Shown here in pieces: positions 45,015-57,800 of a stretch of DNA of 64,000 bases (its first letter is position 1; each line of letters begins with the position of its first letter). The translations under genes were made by a program, and so were the position numbers. The notes under the pieces were generated by a model. That model had not been told where the DNA came from. It did not search any database and saw only the letters and a program-made list of their open reading frames with translations. Source of the stretch: Xenopus tropicalis (taxonomy: Eukaryota > Chordata > Amphibia > Anura > Pipidae); contig NC_030678.2 of the NCBI RefSeq assembly GCF_000004195.4, positions 90,612,404-90,676,403 of the forward strand. Direction: 5' to 3'.

Positions 45015-45125
45015 ATATAAGTGGTTTGCATTGCTGCCTTGCAGCCCTGGGGCATTGGGTTTAAGTCCAGCCAGGAGACTGCAAAGACTAAATGTGTTCC
45101 ATGCTTGCTGGAGCGTACCTAGCAC
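45015..45125 (+). repeat. Decayed SINE-like repeat, copy 2
   Basis: GCATTGCTGCCTTGCAGCCC and GGGTTTAAGTCCAGCC resemble the SINE at 1937-2165 including its box-B-like part. Short and diverged. Confidence 0.5.
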
Positions 45126-45404
45126 GTTGGCACCGCCCCACCCCAGTACATTTGACTATTTTTGTTCTTTACTGCTTCCTCTGTATGATCCCCCTATAGT
45201 TTGTAAGATATCAGTTAAAACATATGCTGTATATGAATTGGGCCAAGGGGTGCAGCATATTAGGACACACACACATCACAATTGACATAGCATGTTTCTG
45301 GCTGTTTTTGACAAAATTTGAACAGAAAGAACGAAGGTACATGAGTTTCTGTCACACACTAGCAGTTTTGGAGGCAGGCTCACTTAACATGCATACGCAG
45401 TGTT

Positions 45405-45453
45405 GCAGAAGAGGAAGTCCGTAAGTTTCTTCCTCATTAGACAAAAGGAAGTA
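45405..45453 (+). promoter_or_regulatory. Cluster of ETS/PU.1-like motifs upstream of vav1
   Basis: AGAAGAGGAAGTCC (45407-45420), TTTCTTCCTCA (45426-45436, GAGGAA on the - strand) and AAAAGGAAGT (45443-45452) lie within 50 bases, about 210-260 bases before the start codon. GAGGAAGT is the PU.1-type core. VAV1 is a blood-cell gene, so this is a plausible promoter, by inference only; no TATA box is seen. Confidence 0.4.
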
Positions 45454-45663
45454 TCATTGCAAAAAGCTCCCCAGCCGGCTATATCTGTCTGCTATACCAC
45501 ACCTCAGGGCAGTCAGTCCTCTCTTCCTTGAATCTTGTCTCTATTTCTTCTATACTTTCAATTGTTTGTGGTCTACAACCATTTGTTATTGGCCTCTGTT
45601 CAGGGATACCAGTGACTGTGTTGCCTCCAACCCCCCTCCCATCTTCCTGGGCACACGGTTGTG

Positions 45664-45867
45664 ATGGAGCTGTGGAGGCACTGTGCTCGCTGGTTGATCC
45701 AATGCCGGGTACTTCCTCCAAATCACCGTGTGACTCTGGACACTGCCCAGGTTTGTGACCTCGCTCAGGCACTTCGGGATGGAGTTCTGCTATGCCAACT
45801 GCTCAACAATCTCATGCCAAATGCTGTCAACCTTAGTGAGATTAATTTGCGACCTCAGATGTCCCAG
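45664..45867 (+). CDS. vav1: vav1 exon 1 (start codon, CH domain)
   Basis: 68 codons, from ATG to CCCAG|GTATGT, phase 0. Contains [20 protein letters not shown] and NLRPQMSQ, the heart of the CH domain. The 5' UTR start is not defined here. Confidence 0.95.
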
Positions 45868-48800
45868 GTATGTAATCAGTTAGGCTAGCTTGGCCTGGGG
45901 GAGGGTGGCAAATATGCTAACTCAGACTTCATTTTAACTTTGTATACATGGTTACTATCTGTGTTTTGCCTTCATAACTGATAGTGCTATATAAATACAC
46001 CAGAATGGGGACTGTATTCAGCAACGAAATTACAGTTTTGTCAAGCAGAGCAGAGTGGGCCTGCCTTCCATCTTCCGTCTATCGCTGCTTGTGAGTTTAG
46101 GTTCTCACAATTAAACATTTCCTGGAGTTGGACTGTAGTATAATCTGTAAAATGCAATTTTGGACATGTTAGGGCATATAAACATACCACAATCAATTGT
46201 CTTAATTTCTTTACATTTAATATTTATCATGTTCCAGGGGTCTGTTATGACCTTTACAAGCAAATCAACTGTATTTATTTTTTGACTTTGCTGCAGAGCT
46301 TGTCACATTCCACTTGTACTTCCTGTTACCCAGCATATTGTGCAGCAGCAGCACAGCAGGATGGGAGCAGAGTGTTAGTTGTAAAGCGGGAATTAGAAAA
46401 AGCATCTATGATATAGTGTGTCTGAGATCTGCGCAATTATTTAGGGGTGTATAGTGGACTCGCATTGTACCCACAGTTCTTGTACATAGTAGACTTAGGG
46501 AACAACATGGTGACAATGCTGCTATGGTGGATTAATACAGTCATTATTTTGTAATTATATTCACATCATAATGATGTATAATATAAAGTAGCAGAATAAT
46601 AGGAAAAAATGCATGGGATAGAATGATGGGGCCTGTGACAGTTCAGTTGTTGGTAACAGTCCTATAGAGCGTAATGAAACTGAAACACCCTGCATTTTGT
46701 CACAAAGGCTGTCTTAAGCACTAGTGTTACATTATTATATATTATTATATTATTATTAATAGTTATTATTATAACATATTCCCCAGCACTGTACAGTGGG
46801 GAAGGTGGTGGTAAGTGGCTATATGTACTTTGTATTTTTGTCTGGAGGGTACAAGCTTTGGTCAGGCCCCCCTTAGCTCATAACAAACTTACTAATTTAG
46901 GAGAATATTAGTGTATCAGCCATTCAATCACAGTTACAACAATATTTACTTAGATTGTAAGCTCTACAGGGCAGGGACATCCTTCCTACTGTGTCTCATA
47001 CCACATGGCAATTAATCTCTGTGTATTTATATTTATTTATTTTATTTATTATAACACTTGTCCTCCCTGTGTATAATTCTGTATATTGTAAGATTGTACA
47101 GCTGTATAAATACAATATAAGTTATACATACATAAATATCTAAAACAGAAAACACGCATTTGCCCCTAATTTCACTGTCCTTTCTTCCCCCACCACAACT
47201 CTTTTAATAAGATGTGGCCCAAAATATATAAAAGAACATTTACAGATAAATATAAAACGGTTAAAGGGGAAGTTTACCTTTACAACAACAGGGGAAGCTT
47301 CAGTTTCAATGTTATTTTTATTTTTTGTTGCATATTTTTCTTATCTTCTTCCATTGTGATTTTGGTTTCTAGGGTAATTAACCCCTAGCAAACAGATTAG
47401 CAGAAAGTGAGGTTACATCTGTCATAGAAGCTAATTTAGTTGGTAAGCTCTATTCAACATGTAATGTCATTTGAAGGTTCAATGTACAAACCCTTCTGTT
47501 GTACAGCAACATGGGATAATGTTGTTGCTTTATTATTATATGTTAATAAAAGTGAAAAGAATGTAAAGAGGGGATCTCCACCACAAAATGGATTTTTGTA
47601 CGATAGAAGAAAATTTTCCTTTAGCAACGTTCCAGTATACATTAAACAATACTTTATCCTTGGGCTTGTGATCGTGGGTGGGGGGTGGACCGCCCAAAGT
47701 TCCTGGCATGGAGCAGGCCTGGATCAGTGGGGCCCACCAGGTTTTTCCTGGTTTCCCCCTAGCCCAAGCTGATACTGCCAGTGTATCCCTTTATGTTCTC
47801 TGGTTCTGAACAGGAGTCTGTTCTCCTCTAGGTCTGTTAGTCAGCTGACTGCTGCAGTGTTTGAGCTGAAAGCTAGAAGTGCAGAAAACATACACAGATA
47901 CTACAATTAGTAACAATTGCAGAGCAATGTAACACAAATTGAAATCTATAATGAACTTAAATTGAAAATATGTTTAGGATTACATTTTCTTTCATAATGC
48001 AAACTAATTTTGGGTATAGGACCCTCTTTAATAATGTGAAAAGGCTGATTATTAACCACTTTGCTGCCATGTAATGTGACTCAATCTTGTATTGTGACAT
48101 TTATATTCTGTATATACATAGTATGTTGTGAGTCGGTCCCTAAGCTCAGTAACTGCCAGCAGCACAGAGCATGTGAAGGGAATTGGCAGAAAAGGAGATG
48201 GTTAGGTATTGTGGGTATCTTTGGAGGCACAGATATTCATTGCTAAAGGGCTGTAGTGGCATTAGGTTAGTAGAAAAGCCCGAGACATTTACCCCCATAT
48301 GCAATAAAAGTTTGTCCAGGTGCAATAATACCAATAAAATATTTGCTTTCAAACAGATGACCAGTAAATGCTACCTGCAGATTGGTCGCTATCGATTATG
48401 TACATTGTATTATAACCCTAAGGGCTTAACTACACAGAAATTTTCATTAGATTTTATTTAATCTTGTCATGCAACAGCACAGCAAAATCTGATCCCCAAA
48501 GCTGTAATGTAATGTCTGATCAGATAAAGTCAGATGGTGGGTTTTGTTCATGTATCATCACCCAACAGTCAGTGTATTTCAATGAGAAAAATAAGTCTTT
48601 CAGACTCATCAGATTTTCAGATTTTAGACGCAGCATGCAGCTTTAATTCCCATAGCCGTGTCATGTTGGAGGGCAAGTTTTTCATGCAGATTTTTCTATC
48701 AGTCACATTATTTTTTAACCCATGCAATTACATCCAACTTGTTGGAATGCATTGTGACGATCCAACCCCATCCTACAGAATCTCCTGTGCAATTTAGATC

Positions 48801-51800
48801 TAAAGGTCTAGCATTTCTAGCCTAACTCTTCGTTGAGCTTTAGATTATTTGAACATATTTTTTGTACAGACACATGGTGTATTTTAGTATGTTTGGGAAC
48901 CATATTCCTTTTTCTTATTTTCACATGGTTTATGTTACATAGGCCACAGCAGACTATGCAGATGCTGGTTGGGGCAAATTGCAGGAGTTAGATGTCCTGG
49001 AAGGCCACATATTTCTATGTATGAATGCAAAGCAGTTCATACTCCTGGGGGGCTGAGGATTTATTAAGAATTTGGAGACAAGTAACTTCTAGTTACACCA
49101 TTAGTCAGCGTTCTGGCTAAAATGTGAAAAGATTGGCTTCAATCTGTGGATTTATGCCAGAAGGGCTGCTGTAAGATGCCATAGACAGTCACTATTAGTT
49201 GGGCCTGTGGGGGGTTGTTTGGGCCTTAGTATACCTGAAATACCAGGACCTTTTATTGAACCCCAGTCCCACACCTGTTCCCTCCAACTTATGCGCTTCC
49301 TCTAACACATTGTTCCTAAGCTATTCTTTCACCTGCTCTCTTTTCTTAGTCATACTCTAGGTATTTCTGTAAATTATCCCAAGACTGTACCACTGGTTGA
49401 CCTGGAACTAGCTGTGGGGTGGGGGCGACAGTGGAACTGATCACTTGGACAAGGTTTAGAGAGGATGTATAGTCATCCCATAAAATTAAGGGATTATTGA
49501 GGGATCCCTAAAAACAAGTACGTTTACTAATATACATGCATTATTTTTTTCTTACTATTGTAAAGATTAAACAATTGCTTTCCTCTGGCTAACAGGCAGC
49601 CACAGCCAGCCCTACATAAGCTTCAAATAATGTAGACAGCCGGCGCCCTTACTGTACTCTGACCACAGCCGGACCCTGTCAGAACAGAGAACGCACACCG
49701 GCATACAAGCATACATACTTCTGATTGGCTCCCACTGCGCACACAGAGGACTGTGCAGTTGGAGACCAATTGGATTACTTTGGATTGGAGGCAGGAGCTG
49801 AGGCTTTGGCAGCAGTGAAAACTGGAACATCTATCTTTACAACATCTATTAAGAGAATCCCTAAACTTAATTGGATGACTAAACATCCTCTTTACTACAA
49901 AAACTTTTATTTATTGCTATTCATTATGTTGGACTACAAGTTTGTTTCATGGAATGTCGAGGTTTATAAATACCAAAATCTGGCAAATAATGAATTCACA
50001 TTAAGTCACAAGACTGCTATTTTGTAAATGTGCAACATTGTTACATCACAAGGATCTTTCCAGAAGAACTTGGGATCCAGGGATGTGCTTATCATTATTG
50101 GTGCAAGAGAAATACTTTATCTTTCTGAGAGGCTTTATTTAAAATTGGCAGAATAGTTGCAATGGCACTAGTGTGATGGCCCAGGGTAAAATAATCCCAG
50201 CTCCTTTTAACGGTATTCTTACTGGGCCAAATCCTTAGGCTTTTATTTCAGTTTGTCATATAAGTGGTTTTTTTTATCAATCTAAATAAAGGGGCTGCCT
50301 GGTGCTGTGGATTAAGGCAGGAAATGGAGAGTCTTATGGCAGCAATATCACACTGCCCCCTAAAAAAGGATTTTTCACAAAGCACACGTTACATTCATTG
50401 CTACTTTATTAAAGAGATACTGACACTAAAAATTAAACCCTTTTTACATCTATCATAACTTGGTAAGCTTTTGGTATCATTCAGCAATAAATAAGCATAT
50501 CTAACTACAGCTACACTGAAGATGTGTGGCTATAAAAATGAAGGCAATTAATGTAGTGAATATTTAGTATAATTTTTTAAAAAAACACTCTGTTTTATAT
50601 TTTATTAGGTATTAATTGTTTATACCTATTATTTATTAATATTCATAACTAAACTGTTAGATGTGTTACATGTTTCTGTGTGTGCCCTCTCAAAATAACC
50701 AATTCTCATGCTTCCAGCCGCAGAGTGATTGCAGGAGCAATTGGTTGAACCAAGGTAAAATGAGGCTCAGGGGTAGATATTTCTTTCAGGAGTTCCCTAA
50801 TCTAACACGTATTTTAGCATGAATCAGCAGCTTTGAATATGCCAAACAGGCAGTTACTTTCAGAAGGCTAATAAGCTATTTACCTCTCAAATACTGGCCA
50901 TACACTGAAACCGTAAGACAGCATTTCTTCATTTGAGTGAAGTGGTTACTTTAGATGAAGCAGCATTTACTTACCAGACACAGTGTACAAAGTGGAGGCA
51001 ATTCGCCATGTTTTTTATCCAGAATTCCAAGATATTTGCACTAAATGCATTAAAACATAAACAGCTGCGCCATTAGCGTGTGATTCTTTTGCCGATTACC
51101 TGATGCACCTCTTGATACAATCTGCTGTAGCAGTAGCTCCAGGGTTCCCCAGCACCATTACATGCACTTCCCCACAATTCCTCAGAGCATACAGGGTGGA
51201 TACAATAGTACTTGGCACAGATATACAGAAGTGCAAGGAGCATGTTTGAGCAGAAGTATGTTTAACTAATGGTGTTAATAGGTGCAATATTTTAATCAGT
51301 ATGAGCGCTACCGCACTTGCCCTAACCCTTTAGTATCCAGTTCTGGAGAAAGGATATTTTTCCCTTTCGTGACAAACTAGAAACAACTTCAGACTGGGTT
51401 TTTGCCTTCCTCTAGATTTGCCAGAAAGTAACTTGTGTTTACATTTTCAACCTCATACCTTATATACAGTATTATTATAATATATTGTCAAAAATGGTAA
51501 GGTTGGGGTAGATCTGAGCCAAGTTAAGGCTGATGCCATACGTGGTGTAGGGCTGATATTTTCGGCATGTGGAAAAGCGCTTGGCGAAAATTCAGCCCTA
51601 CACCTGCTATTTGTGCCTGCACCCTAATGAATGGGATACGCTCGGGTGCATGTACACATGAAAACGCGAGAGAATGCAAAGTCTCACGTTTTCATGCGTA
51701 TATCGGCTACATGTGCCTGCAGCCGAGCGTATCTCATTCATTAGGGTGCAGGCACAAGTAGCAGGCGTAGGGCTGAATTTTCGGCAAGCGTTTTTCCGCT

Positions 51801-54800
51801 TGCCAAAAATATCAGCCCTACGCCACATGTGGCATCAGCCTAAAGCACATTGGTTGCATGGCATGTAAAAGCCCTTCCTGCCTTGATAATTAGGCTGTTT
51901 CCATGGAGGCATAGCATCTAATTAGCTAATGTTTTCAGGTCACATACAGCATGTTTCATAGTATTTATTCCCATATATAAGATAAGGCGCAAAGTTTGTC
52001 CAGGTGCAGTAACTCCTAGCAACTAATAAGATGATTCTTTTTAAACAGGTGACCAGTAAATTCTTTTTCTGATTGGCTGCAGACATGTATCTGACATTGC
52101 ACCTGTTATTTCATAATTCCTTCAGTTTGCAATGAAACTACTAGGAAGGCCTCATACTGACTGCTCTCTTCTGCTAGGCTTGCCTACAGCATACCTCCCA
52201 ACATTTGGAAAATAGAAAGAGGGACAAAAAGAAATACTGCGTGCAGTGCGGCTATTTTTTGACCACGCCCATTTTTACTACACCCCCTAAATACCACTCC
52301 CATTTTACAAAATTTGGCAGGTTATTTAAAGTTTAAACAAATTTTAGGGGGTTTGGGGTCTTGTTTTATGTGTTATTACAGTTTTGCTAAAAAAAAAAAA
52401 AAAAAAAAGAGAAATTGCCCTTTAAGCTCCAAGTCTCAGTTCTCCCAAAAAACCTACTTATTTAATTAAGTTTGAGAAACTTTGTATTTTTTTTTAGTGT
52501 TTAGTGCAGAAACTCAAAGAGAAATGAGGGACTTTTCAATAAGAATCTGGGACTGGATCGGGACATTTGGGAGGTATGGCCTACAGAAAGGCACTTGACC
52601 TTCATAACACATATCAGGAAATATTTTATTGCTTAAAACAGTAGGGGTTGAGGAACAATAGAAATCTTTAACTATATCAAAGTCAGTGCATAACTAGTGG
52701 GGAACTCATCCCACCCACAGACAGAGGGGGGACGCGTGGCTTCCAAATGATGCTACTGATCAAACTAAAGAAGAAGGAAAAGTATTTTTCAGAAATAATC
52801 ATTTTAACAACAGAAAGAGTCATGCATTGAAAGTAGAATAATTGTCCGTCACATATAGCAGAGAGTAATGCTCAAAAATATCCCAGAAATGCATGAAACC
52901 ACAAAAAAAGAAATGTAATTATGAATAGGAATAGGAATAGGAAATAGTCATATTGGCTCAGTTCTGCTTTTACATCCATTTCTATTTTACCTACAGCACA
53001 TACATAATAAAGTACTGACTTATAGCACAAGACGTTTGATAGAACACCTCTAAATTGGTCAACATGCTTTGGCCTGTAAGATCCTCTTTATGGATGGAGC
53101 ACAAGGCATACAGTTTTTGTGCCCCTAGAACTCAGCTTGCCATGCATGATTAAGTGGCCCATGTGATAATTACCTGCCTTCCCATGCTACATGCAGCAAG
53201 TGCAAATTGCCACAGGTATTATCAGGCACTAGGCACAGTGGAGCACCAGGGTGGAAGCAATGGCACCTAATTATTAGGTGCAAGGTCAGTCCAGAACTAC
53301 TGCTAGAGCAGTCTGCCATTACATGTAGCCAGCAAATTCAAATCCTAATGTGGCACCTTGTGTATGAAAAAACACGCTGTTCTAAAACAGATACAAGGTT
53401 CTGATAACTTTCCCACAAAGTCTAAATCGGTGGAACCATGCAGAGTCCTTGCACATCATGCACCTGAATGCCACTAGAGTTTTAGGGGATTGTTTACAAC
53501 CCAGAGGAGAAGGTGCGCAGTGCAAAACACAATTGTGAAGAATAAGGTATTTTTTAATTTAGTCCTCCTAGAATTTAAGGGACCAAAAATCCCTGTACTA
53601 AATGCTTTGCCCGCTGTGGGCAGGAATTCATTACAGGTGCCCTGGTGCTGGTCAGACAATCCAGTACAATGCTTGCAGAGCAGCAGCACCAACCATGGTC
53701 AGGGACATAAATTGCACTGCTATCATCATAATTTATTTTTTCTCTTTTTTTTTGGTGGTTTTAAGGACTGGCATCTTATGCAACAGATATACTCTAAATA
53801 AGAAATTACTATGGTCTGTTACAGTGACCCCCACCAGGGCTTATTTATTTATTTTAAATTCATATCTTCTGTGCATTGAAGGTGGAATTATAATTCCATA
53901 ACATTGATCAATGTTATGTAATAAAAAGTAGTAAGTTTGCCTATAGCCCATGGGCACCTGCAGATTTTTTTTTTTTTTTTCTGGTGGGGGCAAGGGAGCA
54001 AAGCAACCAACTAAATGCAACCTATTTAATGGAAAAGGAAAGGTAAAATCTAAGTAAGTTTTATCAGAATGGTCTATGTAAATACAGTCATAAGCACTCA
54101 CAGAAACGCTGCACTGAGTCTTCTTTTGTGTAAACATGTTCTTCCATCTCTCAAAAAAATCCTTTATTCCTGGGGCCAGAGTCTGCACAGCTTTCTCCTC
54201 TCTCCCTTCTCCTGCCCCCCCCCCTCTCCCATAAGAATTCACTCCCCTCATATCCCCCCAGGAGCTAGAGCTACAGCAGGAAGCTATTGAGACCCAGCTA
54301 AAATGGCAGCTGCTATCTTAAACAAACAGAGGGAGCTTCTAGGGCTGTTTAATCAGGTTTGGTAAAGCTTTCTGCAGAATAAATATAGCCTTCTAGGTGG
54401 AACTAATGTGGCTAATGTATTGGCAGTAAAATGCCAAAATGCCTTTCCTTCTCCTTTAAGAGATACCAACAGGTATGCTGTTTTTCTAGACTAAGCCTGT
54501 ATACAGGTGCCAAGGTAAAAGCAGGTTTATAGGACATCATTTTATTGGCAAAGACCAGAAAGTCACTCACTGCTTCCATAATTATGTAAAGATTGGAAGC
54601 ACAGAGACATAGTATTACCCCAAGCAGAGCCTCCTGCAGGCTAGCAGTCCTCATGGGGCTACCAAATAGACAATAGCTTATTTGGTATCCTTAAGGAACT
54701 GTTTTCATGCATGTGTGGCTCACAAGTAAAAATGTTTGGGGATCCCTGCTCTACACAATGCCTCACTGCCTCATGCTATAACAGCGGGATATACAAATCT

Positions 54801-57800
54801 GCTACAGGCATAAGATAGAATGAACCTAGTATGATCCCAATGAATCACCAACTCACCACAGACACAAGAGTCTAAGAAGAAAGAAGGTTTCAAGAAGGAA
54901 ATAGCCTGGAAATAAAAGCCTATTCCACAATGGACTGCCCTTACAATATACATACAAATATACAAATCATACAAATATGAATTTATTTTTATTAGTAAGG
55001 GCAACCTGCTGCACCCCTCCAACCCAGCATCCTGGTCTGAAGTTATCCCCAAATCAAGAGCCTTGGGCTGATAACAACACCAAAGATTGCCTATAACTGT
55101 GAACCACATTATATTCTTATTATAAGTATGCTTTATTATTTTTCTACAATTTTTCAGAAAAGCATTAAGGTATAGGTTATTCTGCAAATCTCTACCAATA
55201 TTAATATCTGTGTTTGTTCACGTGAAAGCTACCATACAGGTTCCCTATTAATGTAATCTCTATGTTTATTCATATGAAAGGTACCATACTGGTTGTGCTG
55301 ACAAGTTAAAATCAAAAGATTAATTAAAAAGTATGGGCTCCTCAGCAAAATCCTTCTTAAGAACTCCCTCCACTTTTTAAAAGTTAGGTTGCAGGAACTT
55401 ACCAATATACCATTGTCAGCAATACAACCTATTTGTGAGATAATATTATATTATTAATATCTGAAGCAATTTGGTTGTTTATTTATAGCCATGAGCCTTT
55501 GAACCTTGTATTGTTTGTACATTCGTAGAATGGTCTAGATTGGATAGATATGTCTAGGGTTTCAGCATCAAATTGACTGATATTTTTGTATGAAGCAAGG
55601 TTTCGTACGATATTCGGTGAGTGTATGGTGGATCGACAAGACGACCGATATCGGCAAAAGCCTTGGATTTTGGTTGTCTCGTCGATCGGACAGGACAAAA
55701 GATTTTGACGGTGCCCAAGCAAAACCTGCATTTAGGGCTGAATTATCAGATAGGGGTAAAATTCCTATTGTTTCTACCTCCATATCTGATGATTCAGCCC
55801 TGAACGTTAATGGAGGGTGGGAATGAACAGTAACGTGTATGGCCAGCTTAAGTCCCACATGATACTAATAATATGCCATCCAGTATGCCAGCCCCTGGAT
55901 CAAGATTGACATTTGCATGTGATTTAATTACATGTATGTATGATCAAACTACTTCAATCTCTTAGCCATTTAAATGACTGAATGGATCACAGAGAGAGTG
56001 AGAAGAAGATGAACCCTTTAATTTCATGATCCAGAATCAGCGCCTCCTCTCTAGAAATTGTTAAATTGTAATCACATCCAGAAGCATTAAATCCACCCGG
56101 GTTCAAGCATGGGAGTTTCTGGCCCCTGAGCCACCTGAGGCAGCTTCTGCAATGCCGCCCCCTGCACTTACCTTTACAGCTCCAGAGGAGGTCCAGAGGG
56201 GGTTGCATTGCTAGTGTAGAGAACACAATTGCTCTCCCTGCACTAGCAGAGCCAAATTTTCATTTTAGAAAACGGAAATTCGGCTCTTAAAGTTGCAAGG
56301 AGTGGCTTTTTGCCCCCCTGGTAACCATGGGGGTGCTGCCGCCTGAGCAAGTTTCTGACCTCGCATCATGCCAGCAGCACCCCTGTGTACAGATACACCA
56401 AGTACTTGTATACTCGAGTATTTTCAGGCAGAAATACACTGTGTGTGCCTGCACCTGGGTGAATTCAATGCTTCTGGGTGCAGACACAACATAAATATTT
56501 TGTGGAGGTGCTGATTCTCTGCAAGTGTTATTCGACTTGCCAAGGATCAGCCCTGTATGGCATTACCCTTAAGGATCAGTGTTATGAAAATGGCACTCTC
56601 AACCGTGCGTGACTCTGGGATGTGGCCACAAAGGGTTACACTCAGTCACCTTACATACAAGTTAGACTAACATCAGATGCCCCAAACACATACCAACAGA
56701 GAGAAAATACACTCGCTGCCACCATCTATCATTAATAGGCAATAGAAACCTAATTTAATTATTCCTTGCTCTCTATAAAATGTAATAACTCACTGTACAC
56801 CAAATGTATCAAACACTCCTAGCTATAGTCAGGGTTAATTTCTACTAATGCAGCACTCCAGCACCCAAAGGGTTTATTTTCATTTAAATGCATTCTCCTG
56901 CTAGCCATACTAGTTATTTAGCATATCAATAGATAATTTCCCTTTCCACACACACATAGAGATAATACACCTAGGAACAAGCTTTTATACAGGTGATGAT
57001 TTTTTTTAGACCACAAGGACAAAACTTATTACATTTTAAATTTAATATTTAAAAATAAACAATGCATTTATGGATACAACAAAATAGATGTTATGAAGAA
57101 GGGACATGCAATTACAAGCAGTAGATAAAATAATAGAACAGAGAACCCCTATGTAAATTATAAAGTTAGGAAGTTAGGGGAGTGCTGAAGAACATGTCAT
57201 TGATGGCCTCCTGTAGGTGGTTGTTGGTTTCAGGACAGTTTTCTGTAATATAATATTGGCTCTTGCCAGTATCCAGTATTATAATCAAAACAATGGCCCA
57301 TATGTGGGCAATCAGAATGATACCAAACACGAGGGGTGTCTCATGTTCCAGCCCCCCAGAAACCATCCCTCCTAATTGGTGGGTATAGGCTGTCCCTGTT
57401 TGGTATCATGTGTTCTCCTCTTAACCAATATGGGATTTATGGGGATGCAAACTCTATATCAGAGGAGATATGGATCCTATCCTAACTTTTTTTTCATAAC
57501 TGCTCCCCCCTGCTGATCTAGGTTCACAGCTCCTTCCTTTGATCTACAGTTTAAAAGAACTGACTGGCCCAGCTTCCTTGTCCAAATGGTGTGACTCAGA
57601 ACTGTTTCCGAAGGTAGACATGGATATTACATTTGCACAGCCCCCTGCGGAAGTGTCTAAGGGTGAAGACACGGGGCGATTAGTTGCCGTGACTTTTTAA
57701 CAGGTCACTGCAACTAATCTGTGCAATGAACACTTGCGAGCGTTTAGTTGCGGTGACTTCTATTTACCTCCAAACACAACAGCCCTCCAAGTACTAAACA

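Noticed and set aside
51567..51868. ORFs of 63-73 codons on both strands with shared peptides
   Set aside because: Both strands encode near-identical peptides because the element is a palindrome; not coding.
53841..54251. 136-codon - strand ORF
   Set aside because: Crosses homopolymer runs and a TTAA-type repeat; low-complexity and no domain.
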